Assembly: GCA_031253625.1 (NCBI GenBank) | Contig: JAIRVZ010000105.1 | Span: 1-60,822 of the forward strand | Reading direction: 5' to 3' | From: Dysgonamonadaceae bacterium | Lineage (GTDB): Bacteria; Bacteroidota; Bacteroidia; Bacteroidales; Azobacteroidaceae | Length of the DNA: 60,822 bases | Part shown: positions 8,552 to 19,272 of the stretch, piece after piece | Numbering within the stretch: the stretch's first letter is position 1 | Layout of the letters: every line of letters starts with the position of its first letter | Translations under genes and position numbers: made by a program | Notes under the pieces: model-generated | What the model saw: only the letters and a program-made list of their open reading frames with translations | Databases searched by the model: none | Told to the model about the DNA's origin: nothing

Positions 8552-8809
8552 TTATTTCGCTTTTTCAATTATTTCAACTAATCTCCATCTCTTGGTTTTG
8601 CTCAAGGGACGAGTTTCCATGATGCGTACGGTATCACCGATATTGCATTCATTTTTTTCGTCATGAACATGGAATTTTCTCGTTTTATTAACGAATTTTC
8701 CATAAATCGGGTGTTTTTCTTTCCATTTTACGGCAACTGTAATGGATTTTTCCATTTTGTTGCTGGAAACAACACCTATTCTTTCTTTTCTTAAATTTCT
8801 CGTTTCCAT
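8552..8809 (-). CDS. rpsQ: 30S ribosomal protein S17
   Basis: An 85-residue protein with [20 protein letters not shown] and the S17 signature [20 protein letters not shown]. The METRNLRK start at 8809 is chosen to match the family; an ATG three codons upstream is also possible. Confidence 0.96.
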   Translation of the reverse strand: METRNLRKERIGVVSSNKMEKSITVAVKWKEKHPIYGKFVNKTRKFHVHDEKNECNIGDTVRIMETRPLSKTKRWRLVEIIEKAK

Positions 8810-8823
8810 TAGACTCAATTTGA

Positions 8824-9021
8824 TTATTGATTTGTGAGTACTCTTTGACGCATTTCTGTTTTCATGCGTGCCAAGTCCTTGCGTGCTTTCGTTATCACTG
8901 CGGGACTGTCTAAAGGAGATATGCTGTGATTGATTTTCTTCTGCTCCAGTGCAACTGTTTCAGCGTCGATTCTTTCTTGCAATTCCTTAGTGCTTAATTC
9001 TTTGATTTCTGCAATTTTCAT
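8824..9021 (-). CDS. rpmC: 50S ribosomal protein L29
   Basis: A 65-residue, mostly helical protein, [18 protein letters not shown] at the start and [17 protein letters not shown] at the end. L29 lies at the peptide exit tunnel and forms part of the docking site for trigger factor and SRP. Standard position between rplP and rpsQ. Confidence 0.97.
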   Translation of the reverse strand: MKIAEIKELSTKELQERIDAETVALEQKKINHSISPLDSPAVITKARKDLARMKTEMRQRVLTNQ

Positions 9022-9026
9022 AACGA

Positions 9027-9461
9027 TTACACATTTTGATTTTGATAATCATAGTCGCGTCTTACGACAAATTTAGTAGTCACGGGAAGTTTTTGAGCAG
9101 CAAGTCTCAAAGCTTCTTTAGCAACATCAAATGGAACACCTTCTATTTCGAAAATGATTCTTCCGGGAGTAACGGGAGCAACGAAACCTTCGGGAGCTCC
9201 TTTTCCCTTACCCATACGCACTTCTGCCGGTTTCTTGGTAATTGGCTTGTCGGGGAAGATTCTAACCCAAACCTGACCCTGACGTTGCATATAACGAGTT
9301 ACAGCGACACGAGCAGCCTCGATTTGACGTCCTGTAATCCACTTTGATTGCAAAGATTTTATACCAAAAGAACCGAACGACAACTCATGCCCTCTTCCGG
9401 CATTGCCTTTCATCCGACCTTTTTGCGATCTTCTGAACTTTGTTTTTTTCGGTTGTAACAT
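9027..9461 (-). CDS. rplP: 50S ribosomal protein L16
   Basis: A 144-residue protein with the conserved [20 protein letters not shown] start and the motif [21 protein letters not shown]16 lies near the A-site tRNA. It is separated from rpsC by an unusual AT-rich gap of 93 bases. Confidence 0.98.
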   Translation of the reverse strand: MLQPKKTKFRRSQKGRMKGNAGRGHELSFGSFGIKSLQSKWITGRQIEAARVAVTRYMQRQGQVWVRIFPDKPITKKPAEVRMGKGKGAPEGFVAPVTPGRIIFEIEGVPFDVAKEALRLAAQKLPVTTKFVVRRDYDYQNQNV

Positions 9462-9554
9462 TTCTTTTTTAATTTACAATTTACGATTGATAATTTACAA
9501 TTATTGAAAAACCTTTAATTGTCAATTTTCAATTTTCAATTTTCCATTGTTAAT
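9462..9554. repeat. AT-rich short-repeat spacer between rpsC and rplP
   Basis: The 93-base gap is built from short direct repeats, CAATTTT three times in a row at about 9522-9542 and two AATTTACAATT-like copies. It has no gene. It is one of several low-complexity spacers in an operon whose other gaps are 1-30 bases. Confidence 0.5.
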
Positions 9555-10352
9555 TTACTTTCTCTCTCCTCTTGGAGCTCTTTTTTTGAAGTTTCTATCA
9601 CCTCTTTCTCCTCTATCGTTTCTTTCGTCTCTTTCTCCTCTGTCGTTTCTTTCGCCTCTGCCTTCACCGCCTCTACCTCCGCGACCGGATTCTTTAGATG
9701 CTGTAAATGAAGGTGCAAGATCTTTCTTGCCATATACTTCTCCGCGACAAATCCATACTTTGATTCCCAACAAACCTACTTTAGTCAAAGCTTCGCCTAA
9801 AGCGTAGTCGATATCAGATCTAAGCGTATGTAAAGGAGTTCTTCCTTCTTTATACATTTCCGAACGAGCCATTTCAGCTCCGTTCAAACGTCCTGAAATT
9901 TGAATTTTGATACCTTCGGCACCCATTCTCATGGTTGATGCGATAGCCATTTTGATGGCACGACGGTATGCAACTTTTCCTTCCAATTGACGAGCGATAT
10001 TGTTAGCAACGATTACTGCGTCCAATTCAGGTTTCTTCACTTCGAAGATGTTGATTTGCACTTCTTTATCAGTGATTTTTTTCAACTCTTCTTTCAGTTT
10101 GTCAACTTCTTGACCACCTTTACCGATGATGATACCCGGGCGAGCAGTACATACAGTAATAGTAACTAATTTTAATGTACGTTCAATAACAATGCGAGAT
10201 ACACTTGCCTTAGCGAGACGGGCATTGAGGTACTTACGGATCTTGCTGTCTTCTAACAAAGTATCACCATAATTATTGCCTCCGTACCAGTTTGAATCCC
10301 ATCCGCGGATGATTCCCAAGCGATTACTTATCGGATTAGTTTTTTGTCCCAT
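9555..10352 (-). CDS. rpsC: 30S ribosomal protein S3 with long Arg/Gly/Glu/Asp tail
   Basis: A 265-residue protein starting [20 protein letters not shown]. The KH domain [20 protein letters not shown] and the S3 C-terminal signature are intact up to about residue 220. The last 45 residues are low complexity, [20 protein letters not shown] and similar, ending RAPRGERK. Typical S3 proteins are about 210-245 residues. The tail is encoded by a tandem CTCTTTCTCCTCT-like repeat at 9590-9680, so slippage expansion is plausible. S3 lies at the mRNA entry channel of the 30S subunit. Confidence 0.97.
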   Translation of the reverse strand: MGQKTNPISNRLGIIRGWDSNWYGGNNYGDTLLEDSKIRKYLNARLAKASVSRIVIERTLKLVTITVCTARPGIIIGKGGQEVDKLKEELKKITDKEVQINIFEVKKPELDAVIVANNIARQLEGKVAYRRAIKMAIASTMRMGAEGIKIQISGRLNGAEMARSEMYKEGRTPLHTLRSDIDYALGEALTKVGLLGIKVWICRGEVYGKKDLAPSFTASKESGRGGRGGEGRGERNDRGERDERNDRGERGDRNFKKRAPRGERK

Positions 10353-10359
10353 TTAGCAA

Positions 10360-10764
10360 TTAATTTTGATTGTCATTTTTTGTATCTACAAACAATGTTA
10401 CGTGGTTCGAACGTTTACGAACTCTATATCCCCGTCCTTGTGGAGCAGGACGCATTCTCTTCAACATAGTTGCAGAGTCAACGCTTACAATTGTAACATA
10501 TAATTCTCCTGTTTCTGCTTTACGCTCATTTTTTTGTTCCCAGTTGGAAATAGCAGAGCGAAGCAATTTTTCTACTTTGGCGGCAGCTTCCTTATTCGAA
10601 AACTTCAAAACGCCAAGAGCGCGGAAAGCTTCCATCCCACGAATCATGTCAGCTACCAAACGCATCTTGCGAGGCGATGTAGGTACGTTTCGCAATTTTG
10701 CGAAATACATGGTTTTTTGGGATTCTTTCCTTTCTTCTGCTGATATTCTTTTTCTAGCACCCAT
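10360..10764 (-). CDS. rplV: 50S ribosomal protein L22
   Basis: A 134-residue protein. The core begins [20 protein letters not shown] and the C-terminal hairpin that lines the exit tunnel is present as [20 protein letters not shown]. It has an N-terminal extension of about 18 residues ([18 protein letters not shown]) compared with enterobacterial L22. Confidence 0.97.
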   Translation of the reverse strand: MGARKRISAEERKESQKTMYFAKLRNVPTSPRKMRLVADMIRGMEAFRALGVLKFSNKEAAAKVEKLLRSAISNWEQKNERKAETGELYVTIVSVDSATMLKRMRPAPQGRGYRVRKRSNHVTLFVDTKNDNQN

Positions 10765-10799
10765 TTGATTCTTTTTTTAATTCTTGCTTGAATATCCTG

Positions 10800-11069
10800 T
10801 TATTTCTTTTTGTTACCGGCATGACCACGGAATTGACGAGTAGGAGAGAATTCGCCTAACTTATGTCCAACCATGTTTTCTGTAACATAAACAGGAATAA
10901 ATTTATTACCATTGTGAACTGCAATGGTGTGCCCTACGAATTCGGGCGAAATCATTGAAGCTCTTGCCCAAGTTTTAACTACAGCCTTTTTGTTTGCCTC
11001 ATTCAAGGCATCAATTTTCTTTTCCAGCTTTAAGTTAATATATGGACCTTTTTTTAATGAACGACTCAT
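10800..11069 (-). CDS. rpsS: 30S ribosomal protein S19
   Basis: An 89-residue protein starting [18 protein letters not shown] with the signature [20 protein letters not shown] and [13 protein letters not shown]19 forms a complex with S13 in the head of the 30S subunit. Confidence 0.98.
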   Translation of the reverse strand: MSRSLKKGPYINLKLEKKIDALNEANKKAVVKTWARASMISPEFVGHTIAVHNGNKFIPVYVTENMVGHKLGEFSPTRQFRGHAGNKKK

Positions 11070-11090
11070 AATTTACTCTAATTAATCAGG

Positions 11091-11915
11091 TTACTTTTTT
11101 CTTCTTTCAATAATATACTTAGAAGAGTGTTTCTTAGGTGCTCTTGTTTTCAAGCCCTTAGCATACAATCCCTTGCGTGATCTTGGGTGACCTCCGGAAG
11201 CGCGTCCTTCACCACCACCCATCGGGTGATCAACAGGGTTCATAACAACACCGCGAACGCGAGGACGACGTCCAAGCCATCTTGTTCTACCGGCTTTCCC
11301 TGATTTTTCAAGTGCATGGTCTGAGTTTCCTACACTACCAACAGTAGCTTTACAAGCTGAAAGAATTTTACGGGTTTCTCCTGAAGGCATTTTGATGATT
11401 ACATAATCACCTTCTCTTGAAACGATCTGCGCAAAAGTACCAGCTGAACGAACCATTTTAGCTCCTTGTCCCGGACGTAATTCAATATTGTGAATTACTG
11501 TTCCCAGTGGAATTTTAGCTAATGGTAAGCAGTTTCCAATTTCAGGTGCCGCGTCGATACCTGACATCACTGTTTGGCCAACTTCCAAACCGTTGGGTGC
11601 TAAGATGTAAGTCTTTGCTCCGTCAACATAAAACAACAATGCAATGCGAGCCGAACGGTTAGGATCATACTCGATTGTTTTCACTGTTGCAGGAATGCCA
11701 TCTTTACTTCTCTTGAAGTCGATCAAGCGATATTTTTGTCTGTGACCGCCACCAATATAACGCATGGTCATACGACCTTCGTTATTGCGACCGCCCGACT
11801 TAACTCGTCCGACTACAAGAGATTTCTCCGGTGTACTAGCAGTGATTTCACTAAGTGCACCGATAATCTTGTGTCTTTGCCCCGGCGTTGTGGGCTTTAA
11901 TTTACGAATTCCCAT
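11091..11915 (-). CDS. rplB: 50S ribosomal protein L2
   Basis: A 274-residue protein. The RNA-binding region [20 protein letters not shown] and the peptidyl-transferase-near signature [18 protein letters not shown], with the conserved His, are both intact. It is separated from rplW by a 94-base palindromic spacer instead of the usual few bases. Confidence 0.98.
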   Translation of the reverse strand: MGIRKLKPTTPGQRHKIIGALSEITASTPEKSLVVGRVKSGGRNNEGRMTMRYIGGGHRQKYRLIDFKRSKDGIPATVKTIEYDPNRSARIALLFYVDGAKTYILAPNGLEVGQTVMSGIDAAPEIGNCLPLAKIPLGTVIHNIELRPGQGAKMVRSAGTFAQIVSREGDYVIIKMPSGETRKILSACKATVGSVGNSDHALEKSGKAGRTRWLGRRPRVRGVVMNPVDHPMGGGEGRASGGHPRSRKGLYAKGLKTRAPKKHSSKYIIERRKK

Positions 11916-11941
11916 TTATTTTATAGTTAACAAGTTAACAA

Positions 11942-12001
11942 GTTAGTAAGTAAATAAGTTGATGAGTAAATAATGACTCGTTAACTTATTTACTTACTAA
12001 C
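11942..12001. repeat. Perfect 19-bp hairpin between rplB and rplW
   Basis: GTTAGTAAGTAAATAAGTT at 11942-11960 is the exact inverse of AACTTATTTACTTACTAAC at 11983-12001, with a 22-base loop. There is no U-run right after the stem in the minus direction, so it is more likely a processing or stability element, or a mobile palindrome, than a full terminator. Confidence 0.7.
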
Positions 12002-12009
12002 TTACTAAC

Positions 12010-12303
12010 CTAGATGTTGCTAAAGAAATCAATTGTTTCGCCATCTTTCAAAGTTACAATAGCTTTTTTGAAAGCCGGCATTCTTCCATTAATCACTCCC
12101 GATTTAGTAAATCTTGATTTTAATTTGCCTGCATAGTTCATTGTATTAACAGAAACTACGGTTACTCCATAAAGCTCTTCAACAGCAGCTTTGATTTGGA
12201 TTTTGTTGGCATCGGGAGAAACACGAAAACCATAGCGGTTAGGAAACTTTTCACTAATCGCTGTTTGTTTTTCTGTTACGATAGGTTTGATAATAATTCC
12301 CAT
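12010..12303 (-). CDS. rplW: 50S ribosomal protein L23
   Basis: A 97-residue protein with IIKPIVTEKQTAISEKFPNR and the L23 motif KIQIKAAVEELYGVTVVSVN. It lies at the tunnel exit and is a docking point for trigger factor and SRP. An AGGAG is visible upstream of the start. Confidence 0.97.
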   Translation of the reverse strand: MGIIIKPIVTEKQTAISEKFPNRYGFRVSPDANKIQIKAAVEELYGVTVVSVNTMNYAGKLKSRFTKSGVINGRMPAFKKAIVTLKDGETIDFFSNI

Positions 12304-12322
12304 TGTCTGTATCTCCTATTCT

Positions 12323-12943
12323 TTAAAAGTTATTGATAGCAGCTAAAGAACTTTCAGTTACAACAAGCTGAGCAGCGTCGAGCACTTTGTAAGTATTGAG
12401 TTCAGAAACTGTTGTTACATTTGTCTTTTGTAGATTACGGGCAGACAAATAGATGTTTTTATTATTCTCAGCCAAAACAAGTAACATTTTTTTGTCAGCT
12501 ACTTTCAGATTTTTAACCATATCGATAAAATCTTTTGTTTTGGGAGTTTCGAAAGAAAAATCTTCTACTACAACAATCGCATTTGCTTTTGCTTTGTGAG
12601 CCAATGCAGATATACGAGCCAAAGCTTTTACTTTTTTATTCAGTTTGAATTCATAATCCCTTGGTTTAGGTCCGAATACACGAGCACCACCAACCAAAAC
12701 GGGTGAATTAATATCTCCGCGACGAGCACCGCCACCGCCTTTTTGACGGCCTAATTTGCGGGTACTTCCCGACATTTCGCTTCTTTCTTTAGATTTGTGA
12801 GTTCCCTGACGTTTGTTAGCCAAATGTTGTTTGACATCCAAATAAATAGCATGGTCATTGGGTTCAACTCCAAAGATAGAATCGTTAAGAGTTACCTTTT
12901 TCCCGGTATCTTCTCCTTTTATGTTATATACACTTAATTCCAT
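12323..12943 (-). CDS. rplD: 50S ribosomal protein L4
   Basis: A 206-residue protein. The extended tunnel loop is present as [20 protein letters not shown], and the C-terminal [20 protein letters not shown] is typical. In some bacteria L4 represses the S10 operon. Its ATG overlaps the stop of rplC by one base. Confidence 0.98.
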   Translation of the reverse strand: MELSVYNIKGEDTGKKVTLNDSIFGVEPNDHAIYLDVKQHLANKRQGTHKSKERSEMSGSTRKLGRQKGGGGARRGDINSPVLVGGARVFGPKPRDYEFKLNKKVKALARISALAHKAKANAIVVVEDFSFETPKTKDFIDMVKNLKVADKKMLLVLAENNKNIYLSARNLQKTNVTTVSELNTYKVLDAAQLVVTESSLAAINNF

Positions 12944-13578
12944 TACTTTTGTATTATTACGATTGAACCTTTTGCTCCCGGAACCGAACCTTTAATCAAC
13001 ATTAAATTATGTTCCGGTATTAATTTGATAATTTCGAGGTTTTGAACAGTAACTCTTTCGTTACCCATCTGACCTCCCATGCGTGTTCCTTTGAATACTT
13101 TTGCAGGGTAAGAACATGCTCCGATAGAACCCGGGTGACGTTGACGGTCACTTTGTCCTAATGTAGCTTCTCCAACTCCTTTAAAGTTGTGGCGCTTAAC
13201 AACTCCTTGAAAACCTTTACCTTTCGACATACCAATCACGTCGACATAAAGTTCACCGTCGAAATAATCAACGGTGAGTACGTCTCCGAGTTTGTACTCT
13301 CCTTTGTTTCCTTTGTACTCTCCTTGTTCTTTGAACTCGGCCAAGTGTCTTTGTGGGGCTACTCCTGCTTTTTTGAAGTGTCCTTTTTCGGGATTAGAAG
13401 TGTGTTTTTCCTTCTTTTCCTGAAAGCCTAACTGAACAGCTTCATACTCATCGTTTTCGATGGTTTTAACTTGAGTAACAACACAAGGACCTACTTCGAT
13501 AACAGTGCATGGAAGATTTTTTCCCTCGGCACTGAAAACGGATGTCATTCCGATTTTTTTCCCAATTAATCCTGGCAT
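12943..13578 (-). CDS. rplC: 50S ribosomal protein L3
   Basis: A 211-residue protein with [20 protein letters not shown] and the L3 signature [20 protein letters not shown]. The segment [20 protein letters not shown] is the Bacteroidetes form of the central insertion. L3 is an early assembly protein near the peptidyl transferase centre. Confidence 0.98.
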   Translation of the reverse strand: MPGLIGKKIGMTSVFSAEGKNLPCTVIEVGPCVVTQVKTIENDEYEAVQLGFQEKKEKHTSNPEKGHFKKAGVAPQRHLAEFKEQGEYKGNKGEYKLGDVLTVDYFDGELYVDVIGMSKGKGFQGVVKRHNFKGVGEATLGQSDRQRHPGSIGACSYPAKVFKGTRMGGQMGNERVTVQNLEIIKLIPEHNLMLIKGSVPGAKGSIVIIQK

Positions 13579-13595
13579 TTCACTTTTATTTAATT

Positions 13596-13664
13596 ATTAA
13601 TGTTTAATGATTAATGTTCAATGTTCAATGTTTAACGATTAATCACTAATCATTAAACATTAAT
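13596..13664. repeat. Perfect 18-bp hairpin between rplC and rpsJ
   Basis: ATTAATGTTTAATGATTA at 13596-13613 is the exact inverse of TAATCATTAAACATTAAT at 13647-13664. The loop consists of TCAATGTT-type short repeats. It fills most of the 94-base gap, about the same size as the palindromic gap at 11916-12009, but the sequence differs. Confidence 0.7.
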
Positions 13665-13672
13665 CATTATTT

Positions 13673-13978
13673 CTATACTTTTATTTCAACTTCTACTCCG
13701 CTTGGTAATTCTAATTTCATCAAAGCGTCGACTGTTTTTGCTGTTGAACTGTAGATGTCAATTAATCTTTTGTAAGAAGAAAGTTCGAATTGTTCGCGGG
13801 CTTTCTTGTTTACGAAAGTTGAACGGTTTACTGTAAAAATACGTTTGTGTGTAGGAAGTGGAATCGGTCCGCTTACTATCGCACCTGTAGATTTTACTGT
13901 TTTTACGATTTTCTCAGCAGATTTGTCAACCAAGTTGTAATCGTAAGATTTCAATTTAATTCTAATTTTTTGGCTCAT
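13673..13978 (-). CDS. rpsJ: 30S ribosomal protein S10
   Basis: A 101-residue protein with [20 protein letters not shown] and [21 protein letters not shown]10 is part of the 30S head and, with NusB, of antitermination complexes. Here it follows fusA directly with no tuf between them, so the str and S10 operons are fused. Confidence 0.98.
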   Translation of the reverse strand: MSQKIRIKLKSYDYNLVDKSAEKIVKTVKSTGAIVSGPIPLPTHKRIFTVNRSTFVNKKAREQFELSSYKRLIDIYSSTAKTVDALMKLELPSGVEVEIKV

Positions 13979-14011
13979 TTTTTTAATTATGAATTGTTAA
14001 TTATTAATTAT

Positions 14012-14047
14012 GAATTGCGAGAAAGAGCCATATCCTCCTCGCAATTC
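14012..14047. repeat. 10-bp hairpin between rpsJ and fusA
   Basis: GAATTGCGAG at 14012-14021 pairs with CTCGCAATTC at 14038-14047. The rest of the gap is AATTAT/ATTAAT low-complexity sequence. No U-run follows, so readthrough from fusA into rpsJ is expected. Confidence 0.55.
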
Positions 14048-14053
14048 TATTTT

Positions 14054-16183
14054 TTATTTTATCAAATCTACACGACCTTTTACTTCTGTCAATACCGCTC
14101 TCGCGATAGAAGAAGAAACTTCTTCGTAATGAGAGAAAGACATAGTGCTTGTGGCACGTCCGGAAGTAATTGTACGCAAAGCTGTTACATATCCGAATGT
14201 TTCTGCCAACGGTACTTTTGCTTTTACAATACGAGCACCTGTACGGCTGGTATCCATGCCTTCGATTTGTCCACGACGTTTGTTCAAATCACCGATCACA
14301 TCACCCATGCTTTCTTCGGGAGTAACAACTTCCATCTTCATGATAGGTTCTTTCAATACGGGGTTTGCTTTTTCGCAAGCACTTTTAAATGCTTGAATAG
14401 CACAAATCTCGAATGATAATTGATCGGAGTCAACTGCGTGATAAGAACCATCAATTACGGTTACTTTCAGTTTATCCAAAGCATATCCGGCTAAAACACC
14501 GTTTTTCATTGCGCGAGCAAATCCTTTTTGGATAGAAGGAATGTATTCTTTAGGAATGTTACCGCCTTTTACTTCGTCGACAAATTGCAATTCGCCTTCG
14601 AAATCTGCATCAGCAGGTCCAACACGCACAATCATATCAGCAAATTTACCACGACCTCCGGTTTGTTTTTTGTATGTTTCACGCAATTCAACCGTTTTCG
14701 TGATAGATTCTTTATATGATACTTGCGGACGACCTTGATTACATTCAACTTTGAATTCCCGTCTCAAACGGTCGACAATGATTTCCAAGTGCAATTCACC
14801 CATTCCGGAAATAACTGTTTGTCCGGTATCCTGATCTGTTTTAACTGTGAAAGTAGGATCTTCTTCTGCTAATTTGCCGAGTCCGATTCCTAATTTATCC
14901 AAATCTTTTTGAGTTTTAGGCTCAACAGCGATACCGATAACCGGTTCGGGGAAATCCATAGATTCAAGAACGATCGGATGATCTTCGCTACAAAGGGTAT
15001 CTCCTGTACGAATATCTTTGAATCCAACTCCTGCACCTATATCTCCACAAGCAATAAATTCTTTCGGATTTTGTTTGTTGGAGTGCATTTGGAACAAGCG
15101 AGAGATACGTTCTTTTTTACCTGAACGGGTATTGTAGACATAAGAACCGGCTTCTAATGTTCCGGAATATACACGGAAGAAACAAAGACGGCCTACATAA
15201 GGGTCTGTTGCGATTTTGAATGCCAAAGCACACAAAGGTTCGTCTGATTGTGGATGACGAATAATTGATTTTTCCGGATCATCAGGATCTGTTCCTTCAA
15301 TGGCAGGAGTGTCGACCGGACTTGGCAAATATGCACAAGCGGAATCCAATAAACATTGTACGCCTTTGTTTTTGAAAGAAGATCCGCAAATCATCGGATT
15401 AATTTGCATAGCTAATGTTCCTTTACGGATAGCAGCACGAATTTCGTCTTCTGTGATAGTTGACGGATCGTTGAAATACTTTTCCATCAATGTGTCATCG
15501 CACTCGGCCAAAGTTTCGAGCATTTTATCTCTCCATTCTTCAGCTTCCGAAACCAAATCCATAGGGATTTCTTCGATTGAGTAATCGGCTCCCATTGTTT
15601 CGTCGTGCCAAAAGTAAGCTTTCATTGTTACCAAATCCACGATTCCCCGGAACTTTTCTTCTGCTCCAACAGGAACTTGAATCGGACAGGGATTTGCTCC
15701 CAATACGTCTTTTACCTGACGAACAACTTCAAAGAAATTAGCACCCGAACGGTCCATTTTGTTTACATAACCGATACGGGGAACATTATATTTATCAGCC
15801 TGACGCCAAACGGTTTCCGACTGAGGTTCTACACCACCTACTGCACAAAATGCAGCAACTGCACCATCCAAAATACGAAGAGAACGTTCTACTTCTACAG
15901 TGAAGTCAACGTGTCCCGGAGTGTCTATTAAATTAATTTTGTAGGTGTCATCTTTATATTTCCAATTGGCTGTTGTAGCAGCGGAAGTGATTGTAATACC
16001 GCGTTCCTGTTCTTGCTCCATCCAGTCCATAGTTGCAGCTCCATCGTGAACTTCTCCAATTTTATGAGTTAATCCTGTATAAAAAAGGACACGTTCGGAT
16101 GTAGTTGTCTTTCCGGCATCAATGTGCGCCATGATGCCAAGGTTTCGTGTAAATTTCAGTTGTTGATCTGAATCTTTTGCCAT
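14054..16183 (-). CDS. fusA: Elongation factor G
   Basis: A 709-residue GTPase that drives translocation. The G1 motif AHIDAGKTT (residues 19-27), the switch [10 protein letters not shown] and the G4 NKMD are intact. The domain IV stretch [20 protein letters not shown] and the domain V C terminus are present. Bacteroidetes may carry more than one EF-G-like gene. This one, inside the str cluster between rpsG and rpsJ, is the canonical fusA. Confidence 0.98.
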   Translation of the reverse strand: MAKDSDQQLKFTRNLGIMAHIDAGKTTTSERVLFYTGLTHKIGEVHDGAATMDWMEQEQERGITITSAATTANWKYKDDTYKINLIDTPGHVDFTVEVERSLRILDGAVAAFCAVGGVEPQSETVWRQADKYNVPRIGYVNKMDRSGANFFEVVRQVKDVLGANPCPIQVPVGAEEKFRGIVDLVTMKAYFWHDETMGADYSIEEIPMDLVSEAEEWRDKMLETLAECDDTLMEKYFNDPSTITEDEIRAAIRKGTLAMQINPMICGSSFKNKGVQCLLDSACAYLPSPVDTPAIEGTDPDDPEKSIIRHPQSDEPLCALAFKIATDPYVGRLCFFRVYSGTLEAGSYVYNTRSGKKERISRLFQMHSNKQNPKEFIACGDIGAGVGFKDIRTGDTLCSEDHPIVLESMDFPEPVIGIAVEPKTQKDLDKLGIGLGKLAEEDPTFTVKTDQDTGQTVISGMGELHLEIIVDRLRREFKVECNQGRPQVSYKESITKTVELRETYKKQTGGRGKFADMIVRVGPADADFEGELQFVDEVKGGNIPKEYIPSIQKGFARAMKNGVLAGYALDKLKVTVIDGSYHAVDSDQLSFEICAIQAFKSACEKANPVLKEPIMKMEVVTPEESMGDVIGDLNKRRGQIEGMDTSRTGARIVKAKVPLAETFGYVTALRTITSGRATSTMSFSHYEEVSSSIARAVLTEVKGRVDLIK

Positions 16184-16199
16184 TTACCTATTAATTATA

Positions 16200-16676
16200 T
16201 TAAAACCTAAAGTGAGCAAATGCTCTGTTGGCCTCAGCCATTCTGTGCATATCTTCTTTCCTCTTAAACGCGCCTCCTTGACCATTGAAAGCATCAACGA
16301 TTTCAGCCGCTAATTTGTCGGCCATTGATTTACCTCCTCTTTTGCGAGAGAATAAAATCATATTTTTCATTGAAACGGATTCTTTACGATCGGGACGGAT
16401 TTCGGTTGGCACTTGGAAAGTGGCTCCACCGATACGACGTGATTTTACTTCAACAAGCGGAGTGATGTTATCTAATGCTTGTTTCCAAATTTCGAGGGAA
16501 GATTTTGATTCATTTGGCAATTTAACTTTTACAGTTTCTAAAGCTGCATAAAAAATGTCAAATGCAATACTTTTTTTGCCATCATACATCAAATGGTTTA
16601 CGAATTTCGTAACCTTCTTATCACCGAAGACAGGATCCGGAAGGATTTGTCTTTTCTTTGGCTTAGTCTTTCTCAT
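16200..16676 (-). CDS. rpsG: 30S ribosomal protein S7
   Basis: A 158-residue protein starting [20 protein letters not shown]. It contains the S7 signature [20 protein letters not shown] and ends [20 protein letters not shown]7 nucleates the assembly of the 30S head. It is followed by fusA after 16 bases. Confidence 0.98.
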   Translation of the reverse strand: MRKTKPKKRQILPDPVFGDKKVTKFVNHLMYDGKKSIAFDIFYAALETVKVKLPNESKSSLEIWKQALDNITPLVEVKSRRIGGATFQVPTEIRPDRKESVSMKNMILFSRKRGGKSMADKLAAEIVDAFNGQGGAFKRKEDMHRMAEANRAFAHFRF

Positions 16677-16819
16677 TTTTTTTACAAATTTTGTTCTTGT
16701 TTGTTGGTTGCCTTTTCCGTCTTCAACGACTCCTCTGAGTCATTTACTCAAACCTAATCTAACCTAAAACTCAAACTAACTTTTTAATACTTAAATTGTT
16801 ATCTCAGTTTGTTGTGGCA

Positions 16820-17236
16820 TTATTTCTTTTTACCACCTTTTACAGGAGCTGCGGGTGCTTTACCTGCTTTAGGACGTTTTGCACCATATTTGGAACGTCT
16901 TTGTGTACGGCCGTTAACACCGGCAGTATCCAAGGTTCCGCGTACAATGTGATAACGAACTCCCGGAAGGTCTTTTACACGACCGCCTCTTACTAATACG
17001 ATAGAGTGTTCCTGCAAGTTATGACCTTCTCCCGGAATGTAAGCATTCACTTCTTTCATGCTGGTCAAACGTACACGCGCAACTTTACGCATCGCAGAGT
17101 TAGGTTTCTTTGGAGTTGTGGTGTAAACTCTCACACAAACGCCACGTCTTTGCGGACATGCATCCAATGCGGGAGATTTACCTTTTTCAACCAAAGCTGT
17201 CCTTCCTTTTCTTACTAATTGCTGAATTGTAGGCAT
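16820..17236 (-). CDS. rpsL: 30S ribosomal protein S12
   Basis: A 138-residue protein. The decoding-centre motif [20 protein letters not shown] and the loop [19 protein letters not shown], the two sites where streptomycin-resistance changes arise, both have the wild-type Lys. The C-terminal tail [16 protein letters not shown] is about 12 residues longer than in E. coli. It is the first gene of the str cluster, with a strong promoter upstream. Confidence 0.98.
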   Translation of the reverse strand: MPTIQQLVRKGRTALVEKGKSPALDACPQRRGVCVRVYTTTPKKPNSAMRKVARVRLTSMKEVNAYIPGEGHNLQEHSIVLVRGGRVKDLPGVRYHIVRGTLDTAGVNGRTQRRSKYGAKRPKAGKAPAAPVKGGKKK

Positions 17237-17299
17237 TTTTTGATTTTTTAATTCTAATTAATTATATTACTCTTTTATTGTTTTATAAAAACAGGGCTG

Positions 17300-17329
17300 C
17301 AAAATTATGCATAATTTTCCAAAAATCAA
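17300..17329 (-). promoter_or_regulatory. Promoter of the str/S10 ribosomal cluster
   Basis: On the minus strand a TTG (17327-17329) is followed after exactly 19 bases by TAATTTTG (17300-17307), a full Bacteroidetes primary-sigma promoter. A second -7 box, TACCTTTG, lies further upstream at 17374-17381. Transcription would start about 60 bases upstream of rpsL and read through to rpsN. Confidence 0.75.
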
Positions 17330-17425
17330 TAGATTATTGGAAAAAACTGCTATTTTTTGCCGCCAAAACGGTGCAAAGGTAGTATTTTTATTTGTTCTAC
17401 GAAATTATTTTAAAAACTTTTTAGA

Positions 17426-19207
17426 CTACATTCTGTCGGGAACATCAATTCCCAACAAGGAAAAAGAAGTTTTAATAACTTTCCCTATGTTTTGAGATAA
17501 CACCAATCTGAATATTCTGGAAGATTCGTCGTCTCCTCCTAAAATAGAGTAGTCGTGATAGAATTGGTTGTACTCTTTTACCAAATCATATATGTAATTA
17601 GCTATTAAGGCAGGACTATACGAATCGGCAGCCTCTTTCACTACTGCTTTGAATTGATTTAGATTCTGAATCAAATCTTCTTCTTTTTCATTGGTAGTAA
17701 ATGACTTGTCTAATAAATCAGGAAGAATTATTCCTCTTTCGGCAGCTTTTCTCAAAACCGATTGGATTCGGGCGTAAGTGTATTGAATAAACGGACCGGT
17801 ATTTCCGTTGAAATCAATAGATTCGGCAGGGTTGAAAGTCATGTTTTTGCGTGGGTCTACTTTCAAAATAAAATATTTCAATGCTCCTAAACCTACGATT
17901 TCCGAAACTTTGTTTGCCTCATCTTCTGAGTAGCCGTCTAATTTTCCTAATTCTTTGGATGTTTCTTTTGCAGTTGAAATCATTTCTGCAATCAAATCGT
18001 CGGCATCGACTACGGTTCCTTCGCGTGATTTCATTTTTCCTTCCGGCAGTTCGACCATTCCGTAAGAGAAATGTGTCAGGCCTTTTCCGAATTCAAAGCC
18101 TAGTTTATCTAACAACAAAGACAATACTTGAAAATGGTAATTTTGCTCATTGCCAACCACATACACCATTTTGTTGATTGGGTAATCGTCGAAACGTAAC
18201 TTGGCAGTACCGATGTCTTGTGTCATGTAGACGGAAGTGCCGTCAGCTCGTAAAAGGAGTTTGTTGTCGAGGCCGTCAGGCGTTAAATCCGCCCAAACCG
18301 AACCGTCTTCTTTTTTGTAGAAAACACCTTTGGAAAGCCCTTCCAGCACTTGGTCTTTTCCGGTTAAATAAGTTTCCGATTCGTAATATATTTTGTCGAA
18401 ATCGACGCCAAGTCGTTTGTATGTTTCATCAAATCCGGCATAAACCCAACTGTTCATTTTCTCCCAAAGGGAAACAGTTTCAAAATCTCCGGCCTCCCAT
18501 TGGCGGAGCATTTCGCGGGCTTCGGCCATCAATGTTGATTTTGCTTCGGCCTCTTCTTTAGAAAGTCCTGCGGTTTGTAATTCGCTTAATTCCTTTTTAT
18601 ATTCCTTATCAAAAAGCACATAAAAATCGCCAATCAAATGGTCGCCTTTTTTACCTGTTGATTCGGGAGTTGCTCCATTTCCCCATTTTTGCCAAGCCAA
18701 CATGGATTTGCAAATATGAATACCTCTGTCGTTTACGATGTTGGTTTTCACTACTTTATATCCGTTGGCTTTCATGATTTCAGCTAAGCTATATCCCAAC
18801 AAATTGTTGCGTATATGGCCTAAATGCAGGGGTTTATTGGTGTTAGGAGATGAATATTCTATCATCACCAATTGAGAATTTTCGTTTGATGCAGTCAATC
18901 TGTAGCTTTCATCGGCATTGATTTCGTTCAACATATCAATCCAGTATGCAGGAGCAATTGTCAAATTCAAAAAGCCTTTGATAACATTGAATTCAGCAAT
19001 GACAGGTTCGTTTTTCTGCAAATATTCTCCGATTTCCTGTGCAGTTTGTTCGGGATTTTTCTTCGATATTTTCAAGAAAGGGAATACAACCAAGGTTAAA
19101 TGCCCCTTAAACTCTTTTTTTGTTTTCTGTAACTGAACTTGTTCCGCATCTATGGGTTGACCGTAGAGATTTTCTATCGCTTTTAGAACTGAAACCTGAA
19201 TATCCAT
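17426..19207 (-). CDS. argS: Arginyl-tRNA synthetase
   Basis: A 593-residue class I synthetase that charges tRNA-Arg. The HIGH motif is HLGH (residues 128-131, in PLHLGHIRNN). The KMSKS loop is degenerate as GKMKSREG, as is usual for ArgRS. The N-terminal Add-1 domain and the C-terminal anticodon-binding domain ending FSLLGIDVPDRM are complete. It reads away from the rpsL promoter region in tandem, with a long palindromic element upstream of its start. Confidence 0.98.
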   Translation of the reverse strand: MDIQVSVLKAIENLYGQPIDAEQVQLQKTKKEFKGHLTLVVFPFLKISKKNPEQTAQEIGEYLQKNEPVIAEFNVIKGFLNLTIAPAYWIDMLNEINADESYRLTASNENSQLVMIEYSSPNTNKPLHLGHIRNNLLGYSLAEIMKANGYKVVKTNIVNDRGIHICKSMLAWQKWGNGATPESTGKKGDHLIGDFYVLFDKEYKKELSELQTAGLSKEEAEAKSTLMAEAREMLRQWEAGDFETVSLWEKMNSWVYAGFDETYKRLGVDFDKIYYESETYLTGKDQVLEGLSKGVFYKKEDGSVWADLTPDGLDNKLLLRADGTSVYMTQDIGTAKLRFDDYPINKMVYVVGNEQNYHFQVLSLLLDKLGFEFGKGLTHFSYGMVELPEGKMKSREGTVVDADDLIAEMISTAKETSKELGKLDGYSEDEANKVSEIVGLGALKYFILKVDPRKNMTFNPAESIDFNGNTGPFIQYTYARIQSVLRKAAERGIILPDLLDKSFTTNEKEEDLIQNLNQFKAVVKEAADSYSPALIANYIYDLVKEYNQFYHDYSILGGDDESSRIFRLVLSQNIGKVIKTSFSLLGIDVPDRM

Positions 19208-19272
19208 ACATGTATTTTTTTAAGTGTGCAAAGTTACAGTAATATTTTTTGTTATTCTAATTTTATAAAAAC

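Noticed and set aside
9519..9807. Plus-strand frames rich in Ser, Phe, Pro and Leu opposite the S3 tail
   Set aside because: They are shadows of the repetitive RGERD-coding DNA of rpsC.
18178..18561. 127-codon plus-strand frame within argS
   Set aside because: Antisense of an obviously real synthetase gene with no start context of its own.
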